Notes: generated from the sequence alone by a model not told the origin. Positions 14,971 to 23,205 are shown, counted from the stretch's first letter. The stretch is DNA of 25,898 bases from VFZS01 sp964353255 (GCA_964353255.1 CAYGVJ010000073.1:1-25898), one strand, 5' to 3'. Made by a program: numbers and translations.

Positions 14971-15531
14971 TCAGTTTCCGCCGAGGCCCAGTTCGCGGGC
15001 GCGCTCCTGCATGGCCGTGACGCAGAAGCCGATGTGCTCGTCCAGGTCCACGCCCAGCGCAGCGGCGCCGTTGACGATGTCCTCGCGGTTCACCGAGCGC
15101 GCGAAGGCCTTGTCCTTCATCTTCTTGCGCACCGAGCGGGCATCCACCTCGGCCAGGCTCCGGTTCGGCTTGACCAGGGCCACGGCGATGATGAAGCCGG
15201 CCAGCTCGTCGCAGGCAAACAGCGCCTTCTCGAGCAGCGAGTCGCGCGAGACGCCCGTGTAGCCGGCATGCGAGAGAACGGCGCGGCGGATTTCCTCATC
15301 CACACCCCGCTCCGCCAGGATGGGTTCGCCTTTCAGCGGATGATTCGGCGCTTCGGGGTGAATCTCCCAGTCGAAGTCGTGCAGCAGCGCGGTGACGGAC
15401 CACTTCGTTTCGTCCTCGCCGAACTTGCGGGCGTAAGCCACCAGGCAGGCTTCCACCGCCAGGGCGTGCTTGCGGAGGTTCTCCGTTTTAGTGTACTCGC
15501 AGAGGATTTCCCAGGCTTGTTGCCGATTCAT
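14971..15531 (-). CDS. HD-domain phosphohydrolase family protein
   Basis: A 186-residue protein with the metal-binding pattern of the HD superfamily. NLRKHALAVEACL (first His) is followed by VTALLHDFDW (the HD doublet) and HPEAPNHPLKGEPILAERG. LSHAGYTG supplies a later His, and ACDELAGFIIAVALV supplies a later Asp. Members are metal-dependent phosphohydrolases acting on nucleotides or related compounds; this subgroup, often annotated HDIG, has no settled substrate. The ATG at 15529-15531 is chosen because MNRQQAWEILCEYTKTENLR matches the start of the domain. The frame remains open upstream to 15576 without coding character. It diverges from the esterase gene at 15611, and tRNA-Sec lies 36 bp downstream on the same strand, so read-through into selC is possible. 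Confidence 0.85.
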   Translation of the reverse strand: MNRQQAWEILCEYTKTENLRKHALAVEACLVAYARKFGEDETKWSVTALLHDFDWEIHPEAPNHPLKGEPILAERGVDEEIRRAVLSHAGYTGVSRDSLLEKALFACDELAGFIIAVALVKPNRSLAEVDARSVRKKMKDKAFARSVNREDIVNGAAALGVDLDEHIGFCVTAMQERARELGLGGN

Positions 15532-15610
15532 AGAGTCCCAGGATACACCCGTACAAGGTCGGAGTTTGCTCGTCACTGATTGGTCACCTACACTGTGGGT
15601 GGAGCCTCAC

Positions 15611-17827
15611 ATGAGACTAGCGAGTGCCTTCTGCGTGCTCCTGCTCCAGGTGGTCTCGCTGCCCCCGCCCGGCCCGGCGAATCCCGGCTTTGAGCAAGGC
15701 GAAACCGGTCAGGCGCCTCCTGGCTGGTTTGTGCCGCCCATGTTGCGAAAGGCCGGATACTCGGCCGAACTGCGCCGCCAGGGCTGCCACAGCGGCTCGG
15801 GATGCGCCGTGGTGTTGGTCCCTGCCGAACAGCCGGCCCAAATGTTCGGCAACTTGATGCAGAGCTTCGAGGCGGCTCCCTACCGCGGCCAGAGGGTCAG
15901 GTTTCGGGCCTGGGTGCGACTGGAGGCGGTCGAGGCGGGCGACCGCGCGCAACTCTGGCTGCGGGTAGACCGAATCGGCGGCCAAATGGGTTTCTTCGAC
16001 AACATGGGGGACCGCCCGATCCGCTCATCGGAATGGCGGAGCTACGAGATCACCGGCGCGATCGATGCCGACGCGCAGTCCTTGAACATCGGGCTCATGT
16101 CCTTAGGCAAGGGACGCGCCTGGATCGATGACGTCTCTTTCGAGATCATCCAGAGCACCGCGTCGGCGGCTGAAACCGGCGCCGCGCGCCAGGCGCTTCA
16201 GAGACTCTACGACCGCATCGACGCCGCCTACGAGAAGGGGGACGTCGATGTAATCACCGCGCTGGCGCTCCCCGACGCCACGGTTGGCGCCGCCGGTATG
16301 AAGATGCCGCTGGGCACGGTGCTCGAACAGATCAAGGCGCTACTCCAGGGGGAAACGAAGATTACCTCCCGCTCCAAGGTGATCGCGGTCCAGCTTTCGG
16401 GAGATGATGCCGTGGTCTCGGTCGAGAACCAGGGGACTTATTCCTCTTCCGGCGGGCAGCGGGCCTATATCAACACGTATCGGGACACCTGGACCCGCAC
16501 GGCGGAGGGATGGAAGCTCAAGGACTCCACGCCATTGTCCAGCCGGGCCGTGGCGCCGCTCACCGACCGCGCGACTGCCGCGAAGCTGGCCTCCGAACTG
16601 AAGCGGCACGCGGTGCGGCTCGAAACCGTTCAGGCGGGCAGCAACCTGGACGACCTGGCCCCTTTCGGCAGGGCCGTCGGGGACGCGCGCATCGTCGCGC
16701 TCGGGGAAGCCAGTCACGGCACGCGCGAGTTCTTCCAACTGAAGCACCGCCTGCTCGAGTACCTGGTGAAGGAGAAAGGCTTCACCGTGTTCGCCATCGA
16801 GGCGAACTGGCCCGAGTCACTCGCCGTAGACCGCTACATCAAGACTGGCGAGGGCGATCCCCGCGCCGCGCTGTCTGGCATGTACTTCTGGACCTGGAAC
16901 ACGCAGGAAGTCTTCGAGATGATCGAGTGGATGCGCGCGTGGAACAAGGTCCGCGGCGAGCGTCCGGCGCTGACCTTCACCTCCTTCGACATGCAGACCC
17001 CGGACGTGGCCGCCGAACGGGTCCGGGAGTATCTGCGCCAGAGCGCCCCGGCTGAGGTGGCCGTCGTGGAGACCGCCTACCGGGAGGTCAGGAAGCTGAA
17101 GGAGGAGCCCGGCCAGCTTCATAGCGAGCAGGCCAAGAGCGCGGCCAATGCGGCCGAGACCGTCGTGAAGCTGCTCGATGCCCGGCGCGAGATGCTGAAC
17201 CGGGCTTCCTCGCCAGCGGCCTGGCGAGACGCCCGGCAAGCGGCGGAAATCGTGCGGCAGGCTTGCGCGGTGAGAGCCACCGGCACAAGTCCCGGCTACC
17301 GCGACGAGATGATGGCCCGCAACGTCGAGTGGCTGGCCGGCCAGGTTCACCCCACCGAGAAGCTCGTGCTGTGGGCGCACAACGGCCACGTGCGCCTGAG
17401 CGAGGAGATGGGAATCAAGAGCATGGGCGGCTGGTTGCGCCAGCGGTTCGGCCGGAAGCTGTACGTCCTCGGTTTTGCCTTCCGCCAGGGCGAGGTGCGG
17501 GCCGTGGGGATGGAGAAGGGCAGGCTCAGCGGCGGGCCCGTGAACCACAAGGTGCCGCCTTCGCCGGAGGGGACCGGCGACGCGGTCTTCAGTGCGGCCG
17601 GCATGCCGCTTCTGTTCCTGGATCTCCGCGCCGTGCCCGAGGCCAGCGCGCTGGGCCGGTGGCTGGCCGAGCCCCACCTCTATCACAGCCTCGGCGCGGG
17701 CTGGATCAAGGACGACCCGGAATCGAACCTTCACCCGGAGGCCATCTCCAAGGCGTACGATGGGCTGATCTTCGTCGAGGAGGGCCACGCCGCGCAGGGC
17801 CTGCCGTTCGTCTGGGGGCAGCGGTGA
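15611..17827 (+). CDS. Secreted multidomain erythromycin-esterase-like protein
   Basis: A 738-residue protein with four parts. A signal peptide (MRLASAFCVLLLQVVSLPPP) comes first. A jelly-roll, carbohydrate-binding-like domain follows (about 20-180: NPGFEQGETGQAPPGW to AWIDDVSFEII). Then there is a SnoaL/DUF4440-like domain (about 195-310: LQRLYDRIDAAYEKGDVDVI to TRTAEGWKLKDSTPL). An erythromycin esterase domain fills about 340-735: RIVALGEASHGTREFF, FAIEANWPES, LWAHNGHVRL. The conserved Glu/His of GEASHGT and the Glu of AIEANW are present. Members act by metal-free hydrolysis, and most are not proven macrolide esterases, so resistance should not be assumed. The start at 15611 follows GGTGGAG. 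Its TGA (17825-17827) directly abuts the stop codon of the first DUF5612 3'-end fragment on the other strand. Confidence 0.88.
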   Translation: MRLASAFCVLLLQVVSLPPPGPANPGFEQGETGQAPPGWFVPPMLRKAGYSAELRRQGCHSGSGCAVVLVPAEQPAQMFGNLMQSFEAAPYRGQRVRFRAWVRLEAVEAGDRAQLWLRVDRIGGQMGFFDNMGDRPIRSSEWRSYEITGAIDADAQSLNIGLMSLGKGRAWIDDVSFEIIQSTASAAETGAARQALQRLYDRIDAAYEKGDVDVITALALPDATVGAAGMKMPLGTVLEQIKALLQGETKITSRSKVIAVQLSGDDAVVSVENQGTYSSSGGQRAYINTYRDTWTRTAEGWKLKDSTPLSSRAVAPLTDRATAAKLASELKRHAVRLETVQAGSNLDDLAPFGRAVGDARIVALGEASHGTREFFQLKHRLLEYLVKEKGFTVFAIEANWPESLAVDRYIKTGEGDPRAALSGMYFWTWNTQEVFEMIEWMRAWNKVRGERPALTFTSFDMQTPDVAAERVREYLRQSAPAEVAVVETAYREVRKLKEEPGQLHSEQAKSAANAAETVVKLLDARREMLNRASSPAAWRDARQAAEIVRQACAVRATGTSPGYRDEMMARNVEWLAGQVHPTEKLVLWAHNGHVRLSEEMGIKSMGGWLRQRFGRKLYVLGFAFRQGEVRAVGMEKGRLSGGPVNHKVPPSPEGTGDAVFSAAGMPLLFLDLRAVPEASALGRWLAEPHLYHSLGAGWIKDDPESNLHPEAISKAYDGLIFVEEGHAAQGLPFVWGQR

Positions 17828-17955
17828 TCAGAACACCCTGCGCTTCAGCCGGGCCACGTTGAACTTGGCGGTGTCGGCGACGGCCATGACCGCCATGACG
17901 CCGGCCTGGACCGGGTCGGTGACTACGATGTCCGCGGCGTCGGGGACGCTGCCGG
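17828..17955 (-). pseudogene. 3'-end fragment of the DUF5612-like gene, copy 1
   Basis: These 128 bp match the last 128 bp of the intact gene (23769-23896) with 8 mismatches. The match begins exactly at the stop codon. In frame it reads VPDAADIVVTDPVQAGVMAV through to RLKRRVF, with a single Leu-to-Ile change; all other differences are silent. The sequence upstream of the fragment is unrelated and belongs to the toxin-antitoxin module. It is most simply the original, displaced 3' end of the gene. The frame stays open to 18136, but that extension is antisense to the toxin gene. Confidence 0.92.
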
Positions 17956-17970
17956 GAGCCCAGCGCTGAC

Positions 17971-17999
17971 TTGGGGGCTCATACAAGTTTTTGTATAAT
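17971..17999 (+). promoter_or_regulatory. Promoter and operator of the HigBA-type module
   Basis: TTGGGG (17971-17976) and TATAAT (17994-17999) are 17 bp apart. The palindrome ATACAAGTTTTTGTAT (17981-17996) covers the spacer and the first half of the -10 box. This is the usual place for autorepression by an antitoxin or toxin-antitoxin complex. The start codon lies only 10 bp after the -10 box, so the leader is very short. Confidence 0.7.
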
Positions 18000-18009
18000 C
18001 TCAAATGGA

Positions 18010-18348
18010 GTGGACGAAGTCCTGAAACCTGTCGTTTGGCTGGGTGACAGCCTGGCGCGGATCCGGGGCTTTCCCCAAGGGGCGCGGCAGGATATCGGCT
18101 TCCAACTGGATCGCGTGCAGCGTGGGCTTGAGCCACGGGACTGGCGGCCCGTGACGTCGGTTGGATCTGGCGTCAGGGAGATCCGTGTGCACGCGGGGAA
18201 TGAGCACCGGGTGTTCTACGTGGCGAGCTTCAAGCAGGCGGTCTACGTGCTGCACGCCTTCGTCAAGAAAGCACGAAGAACGCCTCGGGCAGACCTTGCG
18301 CTAGGCCGAAAACGCTACCAGGAGCTGGTACGAGAGGAGAACCTCTGA
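18010..18348 (+). CDS. HigB/RelE-type toxin (phage-derived Gp49-like)
   Basis: A 112-residue protein of the Gp49/DUF891 branch of the RelE/HigB superfamily, mRNA-cleaving ribosome-dependent toxins. The motifs are KPVVWLGDSLARIRGFPQGA near the start, GSGVREIRV, and the core strand-helix YVASFKQAVYVLHAFVKKAR (about 75-94). The last block has the conserved 'vy.LHaF.KKt..tP' pattern. The GTG at 18010 is chosen because it lies just after the -10 box at 17994-17999; starts further upstream (TTG 17971) would precede the transcription start. The stop overlaps the ATG of the antitoxin gene by one base. Toxin-first gene order is usual for HigBA. Confidence 0.88.
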   Translation: MDEVLKPVVWLGDSLARIRGFPQGARQDIGFQLDRVQRGLEPRDWRPVTSVGSGVREIRVHAGNEHRVFYVASFKQAVYVLHAFVKKARRTPRADLALGRKRYQELVREENL

Positions 18349-18638
18349 TGAAGAGCGGAGTCCATAAAGGGAGTGGGTGTGTCTTGCGCGACCTGGGCTT
18401 CAGTCCGGTCGAAGCGGCCAATCTCCGGATGCGGGCGGCGATGATGAACGCCCTCATTGCTCACATCGAGGTGAAACGACTGACGCAGGTGGAGGCCGCC
18501 AGGCTGCTTGGTGTGACGCAGCCGCGCATCTCGGATCTCATGCGCGGCAGGATCCATCTGTTTTCGATCGACAGGCTGGTCAACCTGCTGGCGGCTGCTG
18601 GGTTGCGAGTCGATGTAAGGGTGCGGAAAGCCGCATAG
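18348..18638 (+). CDS. HigA-type XRE antitoxin
   Basis: A 96-residue protein with a helix-turn-helix of the XRE/HigA type at about 44-75. KRLTQVEAARLLGVTQPRIS is the HTH, followed by DLMRGRIHLFSIDRLVNLLA. Its partner is the toxin encoded just before, with a one-base TGATG overlap that points to translational coupling. It should neutralise the toxin and repress the shared promoter through the palindrome at 17981-17996. The first 25 residues (MKSGVHKGSGCVLRDLGFSP) are the toxin-contacting tail in comparable HigA proteins. Antitoxin and toxin both seem complete. Confidence 0.9.
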   Translation: MKSGVHKGSGCVLRDLGFSPVEAANLRMRAAMMNALIAHIEVKRLTQVEAARLLGVTQPRISDLMRGRIHLFSIDRLVNLLAAAGLRVDVRVRKAA

Positions 18639-18658
18639 ACCGGGCCGCCCTACACCCC

Positions 18659-18928
18659 TCAGAACACCCTGCGCTTCAGCCGGGCCACGTTGAACTTGGC
18701 GGTGTCGGCGACGGCCATGACCGCCATGACGCCGGCCTGAACCGGGTCGGTGACCACCAGATCGGCGGCGTCGGGGACGCTGCCGGCCATGTTGAGGCTG
18801 ATCACCAGCAGGCCCTGCGCGCGGACCTCGCGCACTGCCTTCTCGATCTCCCCGCCCATCAGAGAGCCGGCCAGCACCAGCGCGCGCGCTCGCGGCAGGC
18901 GAGCCACGGCGCGGACGGCATCGGCCAG
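18659..18928 (-). pseudogene. 3'-end fragment of the DUF5612-like gene, copy 2
   Basis: These 270 bp match 23769-24038 of the intact gene with 5 mismatches, all synonymous, and the match begins exactly at the stop codon. The translated part is LADAVRAVARLPRARALVLA through to RLKRRVF. The frame remains open with a start near 18973, so a 104-residue product with an unrelated N-terminus could be made, though nothing suggests a function. Two base variants (TCAGAA and GGCG) are shared with copy 1 but not with the intact gene. The NTPase gene's promoter region follows immediately at 18929. Confidence 0.93.
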
Positions 18929-18968
18929 CGATGGGCGCGGAGGGGGCGATGCACGCCGCGCGGCACTG

Positions 18969-18996
18969 TTCACAATATGGGAAGGGCCTGTAGAAT
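18969..18996 (+). promoter_or_regulatory. Possible promoter of the NTPase-nuclease gene
   Basis: TTCACA (18969-18974) and TAGAAT (18991-18996) are 16 bp apart. This would start transcription near 19003 and favour the ATG at 19013 as the true start. An alternative reading treats GAAGGG (18981-18986) as the ribosome-binding site for the ATG at 18995. The two readings exclude each other. Confidence 0.35.
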
Positions 18997-19089
18997 GAAT
19001 GAGCGGGAAGTCATGGCGGGGAACTCTACAACTGGAAGCGGTTTTGGTGTCCCAGGGAAGGCCGGATCAACTTATCTGACGGGGGCTTC
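18995..19089 (+). other. Apparent frameshifted 5' end of the NTPase-nuclease gene
   Basis: The NTPase frame is open from 19003 and reads ELYNWKRFWCPREGRINLSD followed by GGF before the first available start (TTG at 19090). This is protein-like sequence, but no start codon lies in that frame. The ATGs at 18995 and 19013 are in the neighbouring frame and open MNEREVMAG. Adding one G to the GGGG run at 19018-19021 would join them as MNEREVMAGELYNWKRFWC. A one-base deletion, real or from assembly, is the simplest explanation. Confidence 0.6.
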
Positions 19090-22000
19090 TTGGTGGATCC
19101 CGATGAACAGTGGGGAGGTACTTGGAATCCCGATGTGGTGCCTTTTGAGTCGATTTCCTCCAATCCCTGCTTGATCTTGCTCGGTGAGCCGGGAATCGGG
19201 AAGTCCACGGCCCTGGGAGGCGAACGCGATCGGGCTGAGGAGCGCGCCGCGAGTTCTGGCGGCGACACCCACTGGGTGGATCTCCGCGCGTACCAGACCG
19301 ACTCAAGGCTGCACCAAGATCTCTTTGAAGCGCCGGCCCTCTGCTCCTGGCGGCAAGGAACCCGTCACCTGGATCTGTTCCTCGATAGCCTTGATGAATG
19401 CCGAATGCGAATCGACAACGTCTCGGCGGTGCTGATCAGTGAGCTCGAAAGGCTTCCCGTTGAGCGCCTGTCCCTCCGGATCGCCTGTCGCACGGCTGAG
19501 TGGCCGAGTGGTCTGGAATCCGCCTTGAGGCGGTTGTGGGGCAGCGAGGCCGTGAAGGCGTTTGAGCTGGCTCCACTTCGACGGATAGACGTTGCAGAGG
19601 CGGCAAGAGTCACCGGGGTGGATCCAAATGCGTTTCTGAGCGAAGTCGGGCGAAGGGAAGCGGTTCCTCTCGCCATAAAGCCGGTGACGCTCGACTTCCT
19701 CTTGAACACGTACCGGCGCCGACAGGGCTTTCCGGGCAGCCAAGCGGAGCTCTACGCAGAGGGATGCCGATGCCTTTGTGAAGAAACCAGCCAAAGTCGC
19801 CGTGACGCCAAGCTTCTTGGTGAGCTGACCGCAGAGCAGCGTCTGGCGGTCGCCGCCCGCATCGCAGCCATCACCATATTCTGCAATCGACACGCGATCT
19901 GGACCGGCGTGGATCAAGGCGATGTTCCGAGCGAAGACATCCGGCTTGAGGACCTGGTCGGCGGCACCGAGGGCAAGAAGGACGCTGCGGTCGCCGTCAA
20001 TCGGGACGCGATCCGGGAGACCCTCGACACTGGCCTTTTCTCATCGAGGGGCCTCAATCGCATCGGGTGGGCCCACCAGACTTATGGGGAGTTCCTGGCG
20101 GCGCGGTTTCTGGTTGAGCACGGACTCCCTCCGAACCGCATCATGACCCTCATCGTCCATCCGGATGGGAAGATTGTCCCACAACTCCGGGAGACGGCTG
20201 CCTGGCTGGCGAGCATGGTGGCGGAGGTCTTTCGATGCATAACGGCGTCGGATCCCGAGGTCCTTCTCCGGAGTGATGTTGCGACCGCCGAAGTGAAGGA
20301 CCGCGCCGATCTGGTCGAGCACCTTCTAGTGCTCTATGACCATGGAAAGCTTGTCGATAGCGACTGGGACCTCATAAGGATGTACCGCAAGCTGAACCAC
20401 CCGAGCCTCCCGGAGCAGCTTCGCCCGTACATCAGGGACAAGCAGAAGGATATCGTCGTCCGCCGCGTTGCCATTGATATTGCCGAGGCCTGCGAAATCC
20501 TCGCCCTCCAGGAGGACCTCGTTCAGGTTGCGTTGGATGAAACCGACTCCTATGCGGCGCGCGTACAGGCGGCATTCGCGATCAGCCAGATGGCCGACGA
20601 CCGGGCAAAGCAGATGCTCAAGCCCCTCGCGATGGGACAAGGAGGCGATGATCCAGACGATGAATTGAAAGGCTGCGGGCTGGAATGCGTGTGGCCTCGG
20701 TTCCTTACGACTGCGGAGCTTATTGGGGCGCTCACCCCGCCGAAGCAGCCCAATCTCTTCGGGATGTATGGCCGGTTTCTGCGCAGCGATATCGCGGCTG
20801 GGCTTCAACCGAGCGACCTCCCGTTGACGCTGAAATGGGTAGAAGACCGTGGGGTGGGACACGCCCCGGACAAGCCACTTGGCGAACTCGCTGACGCAAT
20901 CCTAGCCATGGGGCTGGACCACCTCGATGTTCCCGGAATCCCGGAGGCCTTGGCCGCCGCCGCGCAGAAATGGTTCCGCATTCACAGGGGGAGCGTTTGC
21001 GGGCCGCATCCCTCCGCGTTCAGGGCAAAACTGGCCGAGAACGTCGAGAGGCGGCGCGAACTCGTTGCGGCCATACTCCCGTTGCTGACCGATCCACAGG
21101 ATCGCTTTTTCCTGATCCGCCCGCGCGTATTGACCGATAGCAGCGATACGTTCTGGTTGATCGATCGCCTTCGGGAAGCCGAAGCGGAAGCGATGCAGCG
21201 GCTCCTTGCTGCGTTGATAGCACGGACCTTCGACGGCCGGGACGTTGGGCAACTGGATGCGGTCATTTGCGCCAGCCGGGAAAGCAAGCAACTCGCCGAA
21301 CAACTCTCTTGGCTTCTCGAGCCTGTCGAGCTGGACTCGCCGCGGGCCCAGGCGATGAAGGCTGAGTATGCCCAAATGGAGCTTGAGGCGAAACCGACCG
21401 CGCGACCGCTATTGGATCCCCCACCCGAGCAACGCATCGCGGTTCTACTTGAGCGGTTTGAATCTGGCGACTTGGACGCCTTCTGGCAACTCAACCGGGA
21501 GCTCACCCTTGAGCCCGACAGCACCCACTACGGCGATGAGTTGGAACCGGATCTGACCGTGCTCCCGGGTTGGAGGCGGAGTAACCCGGAGACCAAAGCA
21601 CGGATTATCGCGGCGGCCGAGCGATACCTGGAGACTTGCGACCCCGAGGCCGAGAAGTGGTTGGGCACCGATACGATCACGGACGCGGCTCTTGCGGGCT
21701 ATCGGGCACTGCTGCTACTGGCGGCGGAATCGCCCACGTTGGTTTCGACCCTTCCTGAGACCGTCTGGGGAAAGTGGGTGCCGATAATCCTGGCCCATCC
21801 ACTCGCCAGCGGTTCGCAGAGCGACGAGCCACACCACCAGTTGGCGGAGCTGGCCTACCAGCGGGCGCCGAACGCCGTCCTCAACACATTGCTCAGGCTG
21901 ATCGACGCGGAGAACGAGAGACACGGAACGGCGTTTGTTTTCCAAAGGCTAGAGGCTGTCTGGGACGACCGCCTGGCGGCCATGGTTCTTGCCAAAGTGA

Positions 22001-23205
22001 TGGACGCGAGCTTGAAGCCGGAGGCGTTCGGCGTGCTCCTCGGTGAGCTGTTGAGACATGAGGTCCCCCGTGCCCGAGAAATCGCAACATCCGCGATAGG
22101 CACTCTCCCCCAGGCCGGAGGGGGGGATCGTGAGCGGGCAGTGATAGCTGCCCGGGAACTTGTGCTTCATGCCCAAGACGCGGGCTGGGGCGTGGTGTGG
22201 CCAGCCGTTCAGCGCGACACCGAATTCGGTCTGAAGGTGTTGTCAGACATCACGTACCGTTCCCGCTGGGCGCACAGGGTTCCAGTGGCCAAGCGGCTCA
22301 CGGAGCAACAGTTGAAGGATCTCTTCATCTGGCTGGCCCGGAACGTCTCCTTCGAAGATGAACCGCAGGGCGCCGTAAGCCCAATCCAGACGCTACGATG
22401 GTGGCGCCCCTCCGTCCTGGAGCTGCTCAAAGGGAGGGGAACGGCGGAGGCCTGCGAGGGAATCCGGCGTGCGATGGCAGAACTGCCTCACTTGATCTGG
22501 CTCAAGTGGCCCCTTCTCGAAGCAGAGCAAATAGCGCGCCAGCGTTCGTGGGTGCCGCTTCAGCCCAAGCACCTGTCGGAGATCGTCGCCCACCCGCAAC
22601 GGCGCTCCGTGCAGACCGGCGAACAGCTTCTGGCGGTCTTGATCGAGTCGTTGGAGCGCCTGAACGCAGAGCTTCACGGTGAGACTCCAGCAGCCACATA
22701 TCTGTGGAACGTGCTGCCCACAGGGGTGTTCCGACCCAAAGACGAGCCGGCGCTGTCGGACTACATCAAGCTGCACCTGGAGCGGGACATCAGGGGCCGG
22801 GGGATCGTTGTCAACCGCGAAGTGCAGATCCGACGTGGTGTCGGGTCGAGTCCAGGGGAGCAAACGGACATCCATGTCGATGCGGTCATTCTGGGGCCAG
22901 GTAGCGGGACCTACGACCGGATATCGGCCATTGTCGAGGTGAAGGGCTGCTGGAATCGCGAGCTCATGGATGCGATGCAGACACAATTGGCAGAACGATA
23001 CCTCAAGGAACACCGTTGTCCCTTCGGCCTCTACGTCGTCGGGTGGTTTGCCTGCGACCAGTGGGACGACGACGATTATCGAAAGGGACAGACCCCGACG
23101 GTCACGCTTCAGGCGGCCCAGGATTGCTTCGATCGGCAGGCGCGAGAGCTATCAAGTGGACTTCGGCACATCAAGGCTTTCGTGCTGAACGCCGCGTTGC
23201 GGTAG
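19090..23205 (+). CDS. STAND/NACHT-like NTPase with C-terminal PD-(D/E)XK-like nuclease
   Basis: A 1371-residue protein counted from the TTG at 19090. Walker A is LLGEPGIGKST (about 30-40). Walker B is LDLFLDSLDE (94-103), with the DxxDE ending typical of NACHT/STAND ATPases, and RIACRTAEWP (130-139) follows as a sensor-like block. About 400-1200 is almost entirely helical, HEAT-like, with no further catalytic motif seen. The C-terminus (about 1215-1330) fits a PD-(D/E)XK nuclease: NREVQIRRG, TDIHVDAVI (Asp1260/1264), IVEVKG (Glu1283, Lys1285) and QTQLAERYL. STAND NTPases of this size sense phage proteins and switch on an attached effector. Here the effector is C-terminal, opposite to the Avs plan. 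Codons such as CGA, ATA and TTG are commoner than in the tol genes. GGGGG precedes the TTG, but the true start is probably upstream of a frameshift. Confidence 0.85.
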   Translation: MVDPDEQWGGTWNPDVVPFESISSNPCLILLGEPGIGKSTALGGERDRAEERAASSGGDTHWVDLRAYQTDSRLHQDLFEAPALCSWRQGTRHLDLFLDSLDECRMRIDNVSAVLISELERLPVERLSLRIACRTAEWPSGLESALRRLWGSEAVKAFELAPLRRIDVAEAARVTGVDPNAFLSEVGRREAVPLAIKPVTLDFLLNTYRRRQGFPGSQAELYAEGCRCLCEETSQSRRDAKLLGELTAEQRLAVAARIAAITIFCNRHAIWTGVDQGDVPSEDIRLEDLVGGTEGKKDAAVAVNRDAIRETLDTGLFSSRGLNRIGWAHQTYGEFLAARFLVEHGLPPNRIMTLIVHPDGKIVPQLRETAAWLASMVAEVFRCITASDPEVLLRSDVATAEVKDRADLVEHLLVLYDHGKLVDSDWDLIRMYRKLNHPSLPEQLRPYIRDKQKDIVVRRVAIDIAEACEILALQEDLVQVALDETDSYAARVQAAFAISQMADDRAKQMLKPLAMGQGGDDPDDELKGCGLECVWPRFLTTAELIGALTPPKQPNLFGMYGRFLRSDIAAGLQPSDLPLTLKWVEDRGVGHAPDKPLGELADAILAMGLDHLDVPGIPEALAAAAQKWFRIHRGSVCGPHPSAFRAKLAENVERRRELVAAILPLLTDPQDRFFLIRPRVLTDSSDTFWLIDRLREAEAEAMQRLLAALIARTFDGRDVGQLDAVICASRESKQLAEQLSWLLEPVELDSPRAQAMKAEYAQMELEAKPTARPLLDPPPEQRIAVLLERFESGDLDAFWQLNRELTLEPDSTHYGDELEPDLTVLPGWRRSNPETKARIIAAAERYLETCDPEAEKWLGTDTITDAALAGYRALLLLAAESPTLVSTLPETVWGKWVPIILAHPLASGSQSDEPHHQLAELAYQRAPNAVLNTLLRLIDAENERHGTAFVFQRLEAVWDDRLAAMVLAKVMDASLKPEAFGVLLGELLRHEVPRAREIATSAIGTLPQAGGGDRERAVIAARELVLHAQDAGWGVVWPAVQRDTEFGLKVLSDITYRSRWAHRVPVAKRLTEQQLKDLFIWLARNVSFEDEPQGAVSPIQTLRWWRPSVLELLKGRGTAEACEGIRRAMAELPHLIWLKWPLLEAEQIARQRSWVPLQPKHLSEIVAHPQRRSVQTGEQLLAVLIESLERLNAELHGETPAATYLWNVLPTGVFRPKDEPALSDYIKLHLERDIRGRGIVVNREVQIRRGVGSSPGEQTDIHVDAVILGPGSGTYDRISAIVEVKGCWNRELMDAMQTQLAERYLKEHRCPFGLYVVGWFACDQWDDDDYRKGQTPTVTLQAAQDCFDRQARELSSGLRHIKAFVLNAALR

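Noticed and set aside
14827..15610. A selenoprotein next to selC
   Set aside because: Neither the amidase end nor the HD-domain gene shows a family-matching continuation past a TGA.
18377..19174. 265-codon plus-strand ORF across the antitoxin, the gene-end copy and the NTPase start
   Set aside because: It is out of frame with the antitoxin and antisense to the gene-end fragment. Only its last part may correspond to the NTPase's original start before the frameshift.
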